From: Macrosoma leucophasiata
Lineage: Eukaryota > Arthropoda > Insecta > Lepidoptera > Hedylidae
DNA: 64,000 nucleotides
Assembly: GCA_036365455.1 (NCBI GenBank)
Contig: JAWQUS010000022.1
Span: forward strand, 496,001 to 560,000
Direction: 5' to 3'
Shown here: positions 40,138 to 50,139 of the stretch, in pieces
How the letters are laid out: every line of letters starts with the position of its first letter
How positions within the stretch are numbered: position 1 is the first letter of the stretch
Notes under the pieces: generated by a model
What the model was told of the DNA's origin: nothing
The model's input: the letters and a program-made list of their open reading frames with translations, nothing else
Databases searched by the model: none
Translations under genes and position numbers: made by a program

Positions 40138-40314
40138 GATCAGTTCACATATATAATGTACTATAATGTTGAATCATACAGCACAAACTGCGATTTACAA
40201 AGTGTCGACATGCAAGTGTTAAAGTGATACAAGTGTATAAAGTGTAAGTGAAGTGTTCATCAAAATGATGTCGCGGGGATTCAAGTACCAGCTGCTGGAC
40301 GATGCGGACATACG
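40138..40314 (+). CDS. Putative first coding exon of a second GNAT gene
   Basis: The acceptor CCTATCTACTTCAG precedes a 127-nt leader, then ATG at 40265 in the good context ATCAAAATGATG. It encodes MMSRGFKYQLLDDADI and ends CG/GTAAGA (phase 2). The GNAT exon at 4398 needs exactly a phase-2 partner whose two bases complete an Arg codon, so the join would read DADIR-YQIRDM. The coding part is 50 nt. Since those downstream exons lie to the left, this exon would belong to a neighbouring paralogue running off the right edge; no further GNAT exon is seen in 40-64 kb. Alternatively it starts an unrelated gene. A TCAGT initiator-like motif at 40140 offers an alternative transcription start. Confidence 0.5.
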
Positions 40315-40344
40315 GTAAGATATTACAAAAATAAAACCAGGTTC

Positions 40345-40395
40345 GGTTGCGGCCATAAAGCAACTCGAGCCACCGGCTGGAGGGGAGTACCTACA
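40345..40395. mobile_element. M9 end scrap
   Basis: ATAAAGCAACTCGAGCCACC then GGCTGGAGGGGAGTA; both M9 end blocks with an internal loss. Confidence 0.5.
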
Positions 40396-40405
40396 CCATA
40401 GTACA

Positions 40406-40610
40406 AATATGAAACGTAACTTTACGCCTGTAATCCCCGAAGGGGTAGGCAGAGGGGACATGCAAACACCCACGACTCGCCGGTTACGTTTTGGCCCATG
40501 TAACAGGTGGCGAACCTGTTGCCATCACCGGGCACATTACCAAACTCCGAGCTACTGGGAAACTTCCAGAAAATGGAAAAATCCCAATAGAAGCAGAGAT
40601 AAAGAATTTT
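40406..40610 (-). mobile_element. S4 SINE, headless
   Basis: The reverse complement has GGGATTTTTCCATTTTCTGG, CATGGGCCAAAACGTAACCG and ACCCCTTCGGGGATTACAGG. Confidence 0.7.
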
Positions 40611-40659
40611 AAACAGTTATCTTTCTATCTAATCTAATCTATCTTAACCGGTTAAAAAT

Positions 40660-40835
40660 CAAAAAGGGAAAGCAAAATTTGACGCAACGGTGTGGGACTT
40701 CGGTAGCTTAGTGGTAAAGCGGCTGGACTGGTTATCCTGAGGTCGCAGCTTCGATTCCTGCCCGAAGTCAAATTTTTCTTTAATTTATAAAAGTTCACTC
40801 GCATGTGTTATTGCGAAAAATAAATAGTACTACTA
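40660..40835 (+). mobile_element. S3 SINE, single copy
   Basis: The tRNA-like part 40695-40769 has acceptor arms GGACTTC / GAAGTC, box A TAGCTTAGTGGTAAAGCG and box B GCAGCTTCGATTCCTGC. The body CAAATTTTTCTTTAATTTAT and tail CATGTGTTATTGCGAAAAAT follow. It shows that the S3 monomer also exists alone. Confidence 0.7.
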
Positions 40836-41009
40836 ATCTATCGAATTAGATCTAATATAATAAAAATCTAGTTTCACAGTGTTTTGTTATCGAATTTCAC
40901 CGATACTTCTTGGCTGATTTTTATGATAGTCTGATAGTCAAATAAAATTTATATTTTCTGGAAGAGTTCTCCTCCAGTAGAGGTAGAGAATAGATTCTCC
41001 TCCTTCTAC

Positions 41010-41290
41010 TGGTGGTAGAGCTCCAGTGACGGAGCTCGCGGGCGTAGGCACCACCGCATTACCTAATATAACTGCCGCTAAATGGTAGTGTTCAGCACTA
41101 TCGTGTTCCGGTCAGGTGGTAATGTACGGCCCTGTAATATCCGGCACAGAGGCATAACACCTAATGCCTCAGGAGTGGCAGCGCATCTGCATTTTGACCT
41201 CTGGTCATTGTGTGGGTGTCTATAGGCTGCAGTCATCACTTAACATCAATGTGAACTGCACGCTTGTTTGTCACTTAATAACATAAAAAT
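41010..41290 (+). mobile_element. S1 SINE-like repeat, full length
   Basis: CTGGTGGTAGAGCTCCAGTG to AATAACATAAAAATATG. It has ACCTAATGCCTCAGGAGTGG in place of ACCTTAGGCCTC, like the copy at 53498, so these two form a subfamily. Confidence 0.85.
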
Positions 41291-41425
41291 ATGTATACAT
41301 ATAGGTATATTTTACTACTATGAATGTGATGGGTGTGCTTGTTTCTTGTCACAAATGAAGTCAATTTTAGGAGTAATTTTGGTCAATTTTAACCTGACTC
41401 GGCATCAAGTCGATTTATAGTAAAC

Positions 41426-41600
41426 TAGCTGTTGCCCGCGGCTTCGCCCGCGTGGATGTCGAAAAGTAGCCTTTGTTCTTTCTCAAAGTCAGCTCTATCT
41501 CTGCACTAAATTTCGTTAAAATCGGTTCACTCGTTTGGACGTGAAAAGGTAACATACAGACAGACAGAGTTACTTTCGCATTTATAAGCATTAGTAGGGA
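41426..41600 (+). repeat. E1 repeat
   Basis: CTAGCTGTTGCCCGCGGCTT, CGTTAAAATCGGTTCACTCG, ACAGACAGACAGAGTTACTT. Confidence 0.6.
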
Positions 41601-41669
41601 ACTTGTCGCGAACCCCCAGTCGTCAAATGGCGAACCACTAGGGGTTCGCGTACCCCACTTTGAGAAACC

Positions 41670-41880
41670 CTAACACACCGCGGACACTCCGCCAAAATTC
41701 CATACAAACACAATACAGACATCAATCAGTGACGTGTATTTACACGTGCACCTGTGTGCGTAGCGCGTACAAAATACCAACCGTCGCCCATAAGAGGGAG
41801 GAGGTTGGGTGATGCGGGGAAATCGGGCGGGACGTCGAAGTGTCCATTCTATACGTAGTATTATTACATATTCTCTTACC
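41670..41880 (-). repeat. D1 repeat, near full length
   Basis: From CACACCGCGGACACTCCGCC to TAGTATTATTACATATTCTC. Confidence 0.7.
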
Positions 41881-42117
41881 CTAAGATAGATAATCGCCAT
41901 GACACCATTGCAACGACGATATTAGAAAATTCCTATCATTTATTGCGCCGAAATGCCTCCCTCCTCCACCCTTTCTCCCTTGCCGCCTCCCCTACACCCT
42001 GTGGTTTGCTAAGGCATGCTGAATATCCTAGGGTTATTCGAAACGTCTAAATTGAAAGAGCCCTTACGGAGAATTAATTTGATATAGGAATTTTCCATGT
42101 CGATATAATGGTGACAT

Positions 42118-42530
42118 AGCCAGAGAATATATAATAATGCTACGTATGGAATGGACACTTCGACGTCCCGCCCGATTTCCCCGCATCACCCAACCTCCTC
42201 CCTCTTATGGGCGACGGTTGGTATTTTGTACGCGCTACGCACACAGGTGCACGTGTAAATACACGTCACTGATTGATGTTTGTGTAATAAAGGCCAAATT
42301 AAGCGTTCGTATGGAATTTTTTATCACTGGTCACCTATTGTAAGTAAAAAAATAAATCTAACGAAAGAATTGTAAATTAGAAGAGCGGAGCCCTCTGGCA
42401 CAGGCATTTTACAATGCTTAAAAGGGGACTCCAGCCTATTTGTGTCATAAAACATTTTGTTAAAGAAATAAAGATTATTTATTTATTATTTATTATTTAA
42501 AAAATTTTGGCGGAGTGTCCGCGGTGTGTC
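42118..42530 (+). repeat. D1 repeat split by a retroposon 3' end
   Basis: 42118-42320 and 42503-42530 are D1. Between them 42345-42500 holds text with AAGAGCGGAGCCCTCTGGCA and AATAAAGATTATTTATTTAT, a CR1-type tail. Confidence 0.6.
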
Positions 42531-42634
42531 AGAGCTTCAATTGGCTGGTTAGGGGTGACTACTGAATAATAATGTGAACTACATGCTTGATTGCCACTCT
42601 CTTAATCGCGATGGTCATATCTTTTTTACTAGTG

Positions 42635-42940
42635 GTTGAGCTTCAGTGATGGAGCTCGCGGGCGTAGGCACCACCGAATTACCTAATATACTTGCCGCTA
42701 AATGGTAGTGTTCAGCACTATCGTGTTCCGGTCAGATCGTAATGTACGGCCCTTGTAATTGTAAGTTATAGTTGTAATGTCATTTCCGGCACACAGGTAT
42801 AACAAATTAGGCCTTAGGAGTGGTAACGCACCTGATTTCGACCTTGATCTTTGTGTGGGTGTCTATAGGCTGCAGTCATCACTTAACATAAATGTGAACT
42901 ACTTGCTTGTTTGCCACTTCCATTACATAAAAAAACACTA
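42635..42940 (+). mobile_element. S1 copy, diverged
   Basis: CTAGTGGTTGAGCTTCAGTG to CCATTACATAAAAAAACAC with a duplicated TGTAAT patch near 42755. Confidence 0.75.
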
Positions 42941-42942
42941 TT

Positions 42943-43200
42943 ATCAGAATCAGAATCAGAATCAGAAACTCATTTATTCATTTAGGGTGACAGGCACCTC
43001 TTATGACTCGTCAAAAACAAACAAAATAAATTAAAGCGAATAACAACTGATATACATGTCAAACAAGATAAAAAATATATGTAAAGTCAAGAATATCACT
43101 AAGATAAAACTAAATGTAATAAACTAATGTAAAAGTATATCAGTAGAATGTCTCTTTTCCCCTTTACAAACTGATAACAAAGAGTAAAAAGAAAAGAAAA
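42943..43200 (-). mobile_element. (GATTCT)n-tailed retroposon 3' end
   Basis: It starts with ATCAGAATCAGAATCAGAAT (the tail in reverse), then ACTCATTTATTCATTTAGGG. It extends further 5' than the copies at 16895 and 23132. No ORF is visible. Confidence 0.65.
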
Positions 43201-43479
43201 GAGTCATTCTTTGTCATTCACCGGAAAAGTTCCAAAGGCCAATTAGTAGGTATGAATATCATTATTAAATTCAAGCACACTACCGTTCACTGTACACGTG
43301 ATTTGTATGTGTACACAAGGCATGCGCAAGCGCAGCCGGACATTTGGTCAAGGTTGAACCTTTCCCTGATCTGTTATAGCAACTTGACTTGTCAATGGTT
43401 ATATAGTGTTACTTAATCATTGTTAGAATATGATAAAATTGATCTATAGCTTTTCAAATTTTGTCCAATTATATCAGAC

Positions 43480-43640
43480 TAGCGCCTGGCCTTGGCTTTG
43501 CACGGATGCAATGAATGTAATATAGCCTATGTCACTCAGTGACGATGCAGCTTTTGTACGAAAGTGACAAGATAATGTCATAAACGAAAGCCTTGGAGTT
43601 TGCTTATCTGTCAATCGTCACACATAAAAAATCATGGTAC
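43480..43640 (+). repeat. E1-related fragment
   Basis: ACTAGCGCCTGGCCTTGGCT then AATATAGCCTATGTCACTCA. Confidence 0.4.
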
Positions 43641-43645
43641 GACTC

Positions 43646-43790
43646 ATAGAGCAACTCGGCCCACCGACCGCGGTGGACCGGAGGGGAGTAGCCATAGCGT
43701 TTATTACCGATGCAAAACAGTCTGAATTTTTTTCCTCCGGGTGGAAATATCGTCTGTTACTACGAAACTCACACCTTGACTTTAACAATT
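43646..43790. mobile_element. M9 MITE, left end and interior
   Basis: CATAGAGCAACTCGGCCCAC, GGAGGGGAGTAGCCATAGCG, TTTATTACCGATGCAAAACA. The right end is lost where an RTE tail begins. Confidence 0.65.
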
Positions 43791-43794
43791 TATA

Positions 43795-43960
43795 TGTATG
43801 TATCTTCACGCCAGGTCCCTAACGGGGTAGGCAGAGAGTGTACCTTCATCATTCTCTTCATACATGCACGCCAATTCCTAAGACTTGACCGCACCTTCAG
43901 ACAGAACTCGACCTTTTTGGTCTTGGTCTCTGGGCCTCTGCAACCATCCACATTCGCATT
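43795..43960 (-). mobile_element. RTE-like 3'-end fragment
   Basis: The complement of the RTE tail (CTTCACGCCAGGTCCCTAAC, ATGCACGCCAATTCCTAAGA) with an internal deletion after GAGAGTGTA. Confidence 0.6.
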
Positions 43961-44089
43961 GTAGTTATATCTGTTAAGTCATTCGTTCATTCGACATTCT
44001 TTCTATGTACCCAAACCATCGGAGCATGCCTTTTCTTTTTTTTTTTTTTATTTTTTATACAATAAACAATTTTACGCATACATTTAAAC

Positions 44090-44195
44090 TTCTAGTGGTT
44101 CTTGTGGACTTCGGGTGGTCCCCTCATGTTGCAAATGTTCATAGGCGACGGTGACCACTTTCCGTCAGGCCCGTTTGCCGTTACGACTAGTCTGC
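44090..44195 (+). mobile_element. L-A 3'-end scrap
   Basis: GTTGCAAATGTTCATAGGCG then GGTGACCACTTTCCGTCAGG, as at the end of the intact L-A. Confidence 0.6.
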
Positions 44196-44382
44196 ACCTG
44201 ACATGACTACGTAGAGTCATAGAGTGGCCAATGAGATTTATTAAACGAATAATACCATTCTCTTGAGCCAAATTTCTTGAAACGTAGGCAATTAACGCTA
44301 TTGTTTTCTAAACTGACCCCTTTTTATCGACGGAAACCAGTTTTAAGTGCGGTTTGTTTGTGAACTCACGGTTAGTTTAATG

Positions 44383-44531
44383 TAGAGGTTCCCAAACTAT
44401 TTTATTCGTAGATTACTTTCAATTTTTTTCTGGTTTCGTTCGGTGGACCCCTTCCATGCTACATGTATATGACATTACCATATTTCTCATGGACCCCAGG
44501 GGGTCCATCTGGACCACTTTGGGAATCACTG
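44383..44531. mobile_element. hAT-type MITE (TTCCCAAA family), copy 2
   Basis: Ends TAGAGGTTCCCAAA and TTTGGGAATCACTG; flanking 8-mers GTTTAATG and GTTTAGTG differ at one base. Confidence 0.85.
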
Positions 44532-44756
44532 GTTTAGTGTTTGTATTGCTCAGTAATTTTAATACTTAGCACTCAAGGGTGGCTTTTTTTATGTAAAGAA
44601 GATGGAAAACAAGCATGCATTTCACGTGGAGGTTAATGATGACTGCTGCTTATAAACATCTACACCAAAATCAGAGGTCAAAATTTAGATGCGTTGCCCC
44701 CCCTGAGACCTCATTTGTGATCTCTCTATGATAATTATTCCGGAGCCATACTACCT

Positions 44757-47700
44757 TTTATTTTGGGGTGTAAGTGGCGCCTTACCATCCTGGTGCCGCA
44801 GCCAACCTTACCTGCACGTGGTGCACCCTGCCGACCAGCAAACAAGGCTCTGGCGACTGGTTCCACATGGTTGCTGGGTCGGCACTACCAGCGTAATCCC
44901 TCCTAGTGTCCTGCTTGGTGGTAAGGTCCCTTGGGTCCTGCCTGGCTAGCTACCACCCTCAGGTCGTAATCTGCCGCCAAACGTCTTCGGGCGTGTTCCG
45001 GCTTCCGAGCCTGAGAGCCAGTCCCCCCCTCCCCTCCCCCTATCCTCTTCCTCGTTCCTATCCTTGATGTGCACCGTATTGTCCGCCCCCGGGGCCGGTA
45101 TGTGTAAGGACATCTTGCGCTCAGGGGCGCAACATGTTGGCCCGGGGGCCAGGGAGAGCCGATGAAACGGTAACGGTCCGCTGCCGCCCGCCGGTCAGTA
45201 GGGGACCCGAACCCAGGCCTCTCTATTAAACTCTGGCCTGGGAGGCTGTCCCGCCAACCGGTGTTAAGTCCCGTGTGCAGTCGTCGTGCCGGAGTAAGAG
45301 ACCGGAGTGGGCCCGGCGCCTGTGCACGGGGGGGATCGGGGGTCCTTCCGTCCCCCGGACCAGCAAATTGCACCACCTCTGTGTGCAGATGGTCTGATGC
45401 ACCTGCAACTTTGCCCCTCGGGCGGTCGATACGGTGCACATCATTATTTCCCTTATCCGACGCTGTTAGGAAGATTAAAAAAAATGGTCAAAAGGAAAAA
45501 AAAGAGTAGTAACGCAGCGGACGCCCCTCCCACATTTACTGTGGACATGTGCAACATCAGGGGTTTACATACCAACCTTAACGCCGTTCACCACCACCTT
45601 GAAACGGCTAAGCCAGCCCTACTCTTTCTGACGGAGACACAAATATCCTCTCCACTTGACACATCGTACCTTACTTACCCCGGCTATACTCTGGAGAACA
45701 CTTTCGTTCGCCGCGCCGGGGTATGTCTGTATGTCCGAGAGGATGTCTGTTGTCGCCGTCTTGACCATTTTGAAGACAAGGACCTGTCGCTATTGTGGGC
45801 ACGCGTGGATTACGGTGGATCTACCCGAATATACGCGTGCGTGTACAGGTCCTATAGCGGAGACGGGGAGACAGCCCGCTTATTCGAGCACATCCAACAG
45901 GTGGTCGACACAGTGCTTGTGCAGTATCCTTCTGCGGAGTTGGTGATTCTTGGTGACTTTAACGCACACCATACGGAGTGGTTGAGTTCCCGGATCACGG
46001 ACTTCGCTGGAAGATCTGCACACGATTTCGCGTTGGCTAATGGACTCTCACAAGTTGTAACCGGGTTTACCCGGATACCAGATGTCGAGGGTCACACTGC
46101 CTCTTTGCTGGATCTTCTGCTGACCTCACATCCTGCCAACTATCAGGTGGTGGTCGAGGCTCCCTTAGGATCCTCGGACCACTGTCTGGTACGCACAAAA
46201 ACCTCGTTGTCGGTTCGAGCGCCGCTGCGGCCCTCGGCAACTCGACAAGTGTGGCATTACAGGTCGGCAGACTGGGATGGACTGAGGGAGTTCCTGACGT
46301 CCTACCCATGGAGGCAGCTTTGTTTCTCGTCGGAAGATCCGAGCACGTGTGCCGATGCTGTAACCGATGTGATACACCAGGGAATGGAATGTTACATTCC
46401 GTACTCTGTGGTATCCATTGGCGGACAGTACCAGCCCTGGTTCGATAAGTCCTGTGCTGTGGCTTCTAGTCACAAGCAGGAGGCTTACAGAACCTGGACT
46501 GCGGCTCACGCTTGTAAGGATCCTAATGCCTCCGGCCTTAAGAGAGCACTCAACGCTGCATCCAGGTCCACTAAGCGGCGCATGGCCAAAGCGAAGTCGA
46601 AGCACATCGGTAGAGTTGGCAGGAAACTAATGAGGCACCCTCCCGGGAGCCGTGCCTATTGGTCTCTTGCCAAAGCTATCGAAGGGAATTTTTGTCGGTC
46701 ATCTTTCCCACCATTGCGTAAAATTGACGATAGTCTGGCCCACACGGCAAAAGAGAAAGCTGACCTTCTGGGCAGCCTCTTTGCCTCAAACTCGACTCTT
46801 GACGACATGGGTATCACAGCGCCTACCATCCCGCGCTGTGAAAGCTCTATGCCTGACGTCAAATTCACTCAGAAGAACGTCAGGCGAGCTCTTTTATCCC
46901 TTGACGTCAAGAAGTCGAGTGGGCCGGACTCCGTCCCTGCGGTGGTGTTGAAGATGTGCGCTCCCGAGCTGACCCCCGTTCTGACGCGCCTGTTCTCGCT
47001 TTCCTACGATCAAAGAACCGTACCGTCTGCGTGGAAGACCGCCCTCGTGCACCCGATACCCAAAAAAGGGGATCGCAGTGACCCGGCCAATTATAGGCCC
47101 ATAGCAATAACCTCCCTACTCTGTAAAGTCATGGAGCGTGTGATCAATACTCAACTGCTGCAGTATCTAGAGGATCATCAGCTGATCAGTGACCGCCAAT
47201 ATGGATTTCGTCATGGCAGATCTGCTGGTGATCTTCTAGTATATCTTACGCACCATTGGTCCCACGCCTTGGACAAGAGTGGGGAGGCATTGGCTGTAAG
47301 CCTGGACATTGCTAAGGCCTTTGACCGGGTCTGGCACAGGGCACTCCTCGCGAAACTTCCATCCTACGGTCTTCCCGAGAGGCTATGCAACTGGACAGCC
47401 AGCTTTCTGTCTGAGCGTTATATACAAGTCTTAGTTGACGGTCAGCGCTCAGACAGACTACCTATCAACGCTGGTGTGCCGCAAGGCTCTGTGTTATCTC
47501 CCACGCTTTTTCTTCTGCATATCAATGAAATGTTGGAGCAAAACTCCAATTTTCATTGCTATGCGGATGATAGCACGGGAGATGCACACTATACAAGCCG
47601 TGCAAATGCCTCTCGGACACTTATCGAAGAAAGCAGGACTAGACTTGTGTCTGAAGTCGAGCACTCTCTGGAGCGGGTCTCAGATTGGGGTCGACTCAAT

Positions 47701-48515
47701 TTAGTGCAGTTCAACCCCTCGAAGACACAAGTCTGCGCGTTCACCGCTAAAAAAACCCCATTCATTGTAGCACCACAGTTCCAGGGCACTCCGCTTGCCA
47801 TTGGTAAGAGTATCGGTATCCTGGGCGTTGACATATCGAACGAAGTGCAATTCGGGAGTCACATTGAGTGTAAGACCAAGTTGGCATCCAAAAAGTTGGG
47901 GGTGCTTAACAAAGCGAGGCAGTATTTCACATCGGGGCAGCTACTACAGCTTTATAAGGCCCAAGTGCGGCCCCATCTGGAATACTGCTCTCATTTGTGG
48001 GCGGGAGCCCCCAAATACCAGCTTGGTCCACTTGATTCCCTACAAAAACGCGCCGTTCGTATTGTTAACGATCCAGGACTTACCGACAGGCTCGAACATC
48101 TGAGCTTGCGCAGAGACATTGGGAGTCTGTGCGTGTTGTACCGTCTCTACAATGGTGAGTGCTCTGCGGAACTGTTTGACATGGTGCCACCGTCTCTTTT
48201 CCTACACCGTACTACCCGCCGAAGAGAGAAGTTCCACCCACACCGACTGGACACCTGGCAGTGCTCAACGGTGCGGTTTTCACGTTCGTTCCTGCCCAGA
48301 ACGTGTAAATTGTGGAACGAACTTCCCTCTGAGGTGTTCCCTAGGTGCTACAATATGGGGTTCTTCAAAAATGGCGTCAAAAGAGTCCTTCAGGGCTGGC
48401 AGCGCGTTGGCAACTCCCCTGGTGTTGCAAATGTTCATAGGCGACGGTGACCACTTTCCATCAGGTGGCCCGTTTGCTTGTCTGTCAATCTTCAGACATA
48501 AAAAAAAAAAAAAAA
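44757..48515 (+). mobile_element. L-A: apparently full-length non-LTR retrotransposon
   Basis: It has a GC-rich 5' leader of ~550-730 bp and one long ORF. A short 3' UTR ends at a pure A15 tract (48501-48515). It is inserted in an S1-type repeat; the duplication ACCT is short. No ORF1/gag-like frame or zinc knuckles precede the ORF. 5'-truncated relatives are at 500-676, 11219-11602 and 44090-44195. Confidence 0.85.
45307..48450 (+). CDS. Endonuclease-reverse transcriptase polyprotein of L-A (intact)
   Basis: The open frame of 1047 codons has no stop. The likelier start is Met60 (45484, MVKRKKKSSNAADAPP), because residues 1-59 read like translated leader. Numbering from 45307: APE-type endonuclease ~78-295 with CNIRG (Asn83), LTET (Glu110), GDFNAHHTEW (217-224) and SSDH (289-292); linker rich in basic residues ~385-440; reverse transcriptase ~575-840 with NYRPIAITS, KAFDRVWH, AGVPQGSVLSPTLF and the catalytic CYADDSTGD (751-759); then PSKTQVCAF, LGVDIS and a C-terminal domain with LWNELPSEVFPRCYNMGFF. 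It lacks an RNase H or CCHC region that I can see. It makes DNA at a nicked target site from element RNA. The Jockey/CR1 superclade is likely; the exact clade is unresolved. All key residues are present, so it could be active or very young. Confidence 0.9.
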   Translation: MGPAPVHGGDRGSFRPPDQQIAPPLCADGLMHLQLCPSGGRYGAHHYFPYPTLLGRLKKMVKRKKKSSNAADAPPTFTVDMCNIRGLHTNLNAVHHHLETAKPALLFLTETQISSPLDTSYLTYPGYTLENTFVRRAGVCLYVREDVCCRRLDHFEDKDLSLLWARVDYGGSTRIYACVYRSYSGDGETARLFEHIQQVVDTVLVQYPSAELVILGDFNAHHTEWLSSRITDFAGRSAHDFALANGLSQVVTGFTRIPDVEGHTASLLDLLLTSHPANYQVVVEAPLGSSDHCLVRTKTSLSVRAPLRPSATRQVWHYRSADWDGLREFLTSYPWRQLCFSSEDPSTCADAVTDVIHQGMECYIPYSVVSIGGQYQPWFDKSCAVASSHKQEAYRTWTAAHACKDPNASGLKRALNAASRSTKRRMAKAKSKHIGRVGRKLMRHPPGSRAYWSLAKAIEGNFCRSSFPPLRKIDDSLAHTAKEKADLLGSLFASNSTLDDMGITAPTIPRCESSMPDVKFTQKNVRRALLSLDVKKSSGPDSVPAVVLKMCAPELTPVLTRLFSLSYDQRTVPSAWKTALVHPIPKKGDRSDPANYRPIAITSLLCKVMERVINTQLLQYLEDHQLISDRQYGFRHGRSAGDLLVYLTHHWSHALDKSGEALAVSLDIAKAFDRVWHRALLAKLPSYGLPERLCNWTASFLSERYIQVLVDGQRSDRLPINAGVPQGSVLSPTLFLLHINEMLEQNSNFHCYADDSTGDAHYTSRANASRTLIEESRTRLVSEVEHSLERVSDWGRLNLVQFNPSKTQVCAFTAKKTPFIVAPQFQGTPLAIGKSIGILGVDISNEVQFGSHIECKTKLASKKLGVLNKARQYFTSGQLLQLYKAQVRPHLEYCSHLWAGAPKYQLGPLDSLQKRAVRIVNDPGLTDRLEHLSLRRDIGSLCVLYRLYNGECSAELFDMVPPSLFLHRTTRRREKFHPHRLDTWQCSTVRFSRSFLPRTCKLWNELPSEVFPRCYNMGFFKNGVKRVLQGWQRVGNSPGVANVHRRR

Positions 48516-48850
48516 CCTAACCGGAACACTATAGTAGCGATACTATACACGATACTACCTTTTGGCGGCTGATAGATTAAGTAATGCGGTGGTGCCTACG
48601 CCCTCGAGCCCCCCCTTCACGCCTCCCTACTACCATATACCTAATTTATGATGACTTTGGAATCATACTCAGGATCCCAGATTTAATAATATTGACCTTT
48701 TATAACTAAGCCATCTATAAGCCAGTTTAAGCCAATAGATACACAGATAACGTATAATAATGCAGCCTTGTTCAACAAGCCTCCTGACCCTGGACGCGTT
48801 TGTGTCTTCAGTCACATGATCACAATAACAGTGTTTCTCAATCTTGTCTC

Positions 48851-49005
48851 AAATTTTTGTAATGTGGCCCCGTGATAACTATAATAGAGACATAACTTAG
48901 GTCTCAGGGGCGGCAACCCATCTGCATTTTTGCCTCTGGTATTTGTGTAGATATCTATAGATTGCAGTCGTCACTTAACATCTATGTAAGCTGCATGCTG
49001 GTTGT
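48851..49005 (+). mobile_element. S1-related 3' half, diverged
   Basis: GGTCTCAGGGGCGGCAACCC, GATATCTATAGATTGCAGTC, TAAGCTGCATGCTGGTTG. Confidence 0.55.
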
Positions 49006-49007
49006 TT

Positions 49008-49382
49008 ATAATAATAATAATGACAACCCATTATACGTCCCATTGCTGGGCACGAGTCTCCCCGTTTTTTTAAGGGGGAGGCCTGGAGCTTACTCCACCA
49101 CGCTGCTCCAAAGCGGATTGGTGGAGGTGGGTGAATTAGTGGCCAACCCGCTGTCGGATGTTTTCAAACTGCCTATAAGGCCTCCGACAAGGTCTAACGA
49201 CTGCTATCTATCGATAGCAACCCGGACCGACGGCTTAACGTGCCCTCCGAAGCACGGAGACGCGCATTTAATTTGTTACTAGCGAACACCCATTACACAC
49301 ACTACCCGACCGCGCCCGTAGTGCTTAACCGAGTAGATCGCTTATGATCTACACCAGCCGCTGAGCCATGCGCGCTTCATTG
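49008..49382 (-). mobile_element. S2 repeat copy
   Basis: ATAATAATAATGACAACCCA to TGAGCCATGCGCGCTTCATT, near full length. Confidence 0.75.
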
Positions 49383-49430
49383 CTGGTTATTTACGTGTCC
49401 GTAAAAAAAATGATACTTATCTATACTATT

Positions 49431-49685
49431 TTACTGATGATAGAGCTCCAGTGACGGAGCTCGCGGGCGTAGGCACCACCGCATTACCTGATATGCTTGC
49501 CGCTAAATGGTAGTGTTTAGCACTATCGTGTGCCGGTGTGGTGGTAATGTACGGCCCTGTAATTTGTGGCACAGAGGCATAATAACTTAGGCATAACGCA
49601 TCTATATTTTGACCTTGGTCTTTGTGTGGGTGTCTATAGACTGCAGTCATCACTTAACATCAACGTGAACTGCATGCTAGTTGAA
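49431..49685 (+). mobile_element. S1 copy, without poly-A
   Basis: ACTGATGATAGAGCTCCAGT to GAACTGCATGCTAGTTG; short losses after CTTAGGC. Confidence 0.75.
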
Positions 49686-49842
49686 GCTTCTGTCAGTAAC
49701 CAGCCGGCTGTTTGAGAACTACTGACTTAATATGAATATCGGTGCAGTGATACTTTATGTTAATCCGCCATTGTTGTCGATAAGGTCAAGCGCGGTGCGT
49801 TCCTCTGCATAATTATTGCACGTTGCACCTCGCCTAAGTAAT

Positions 49843-49980
49843 GGCTTTATTACACGACACGGTATTCAGAGTCCGGCAGAAAGGGGGGGCGTGGTCTCGC
49901 ACCGGGTCGCCGCTTATTACACTATCCGGCCGACAGGGCCCTAACTCAGTCACAATCACACAAACATGCGCAGAGTAGAC
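49843..49980. mobile_element. T1 left end plus M7 scrap
   Basis: TTTATTACACGACACGGTAT to AGGGCCCTAACTCAGTCACA, then CACACAAACATGCGCAGAG. The same T1/M7 arrangement as 7352-7520, with the M7 shortened by a deletion. Confidence 0.6.
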
Positions 49981-50139
49981 ACAGGGAACAAAACAGCCGG
50001 TTCCGTTTTTAAATTGATTTGACAGATATTTTATATAACGTTGTCACGTCAGCTGTCATGTCACTATGGGAAAGTGCAGGTATGCAAAAAACTGGAACCA
50101 TACTATCAAGGGTAATGCCCAGTCTAGTACATTAGTACA

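Larger units (their letters stand above)
44587..48610 (-). mobile_element. S1-type repeat split by L-A
   Basis: 44587-44756 is the 3' half of a diverged antisense S1. 48516-48610 is its 5' part (CTAACCGGAACACTATAG to GTGGTGCCTACGCCCTCGAG). L-A lies between, with ACCT at both junctions. Confidence 0.7.

Noticed and set aside
4398..40314. Joining the exon at 40138-40314 to the GNAT exons at 4398-8385 as one gene
   Set aside because: Order on the plus strand is wrong (first exon downstream of the last), so it would need trans-splicing; a neighbouring paralogue is simpler.
44903..45439. A 178-codon minus-strand ORF as a gene
   Set aside because: It is a GC-rich shadow over the L-A 5' leader and start of its ORF, with low-complexity Arg/Pro/Gly content.
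46165..46605. Minus-strand ORFs inside 46-47.8 kb
   Set aside because: They overlap the intact endonuclease-RT frame and show no domain features.
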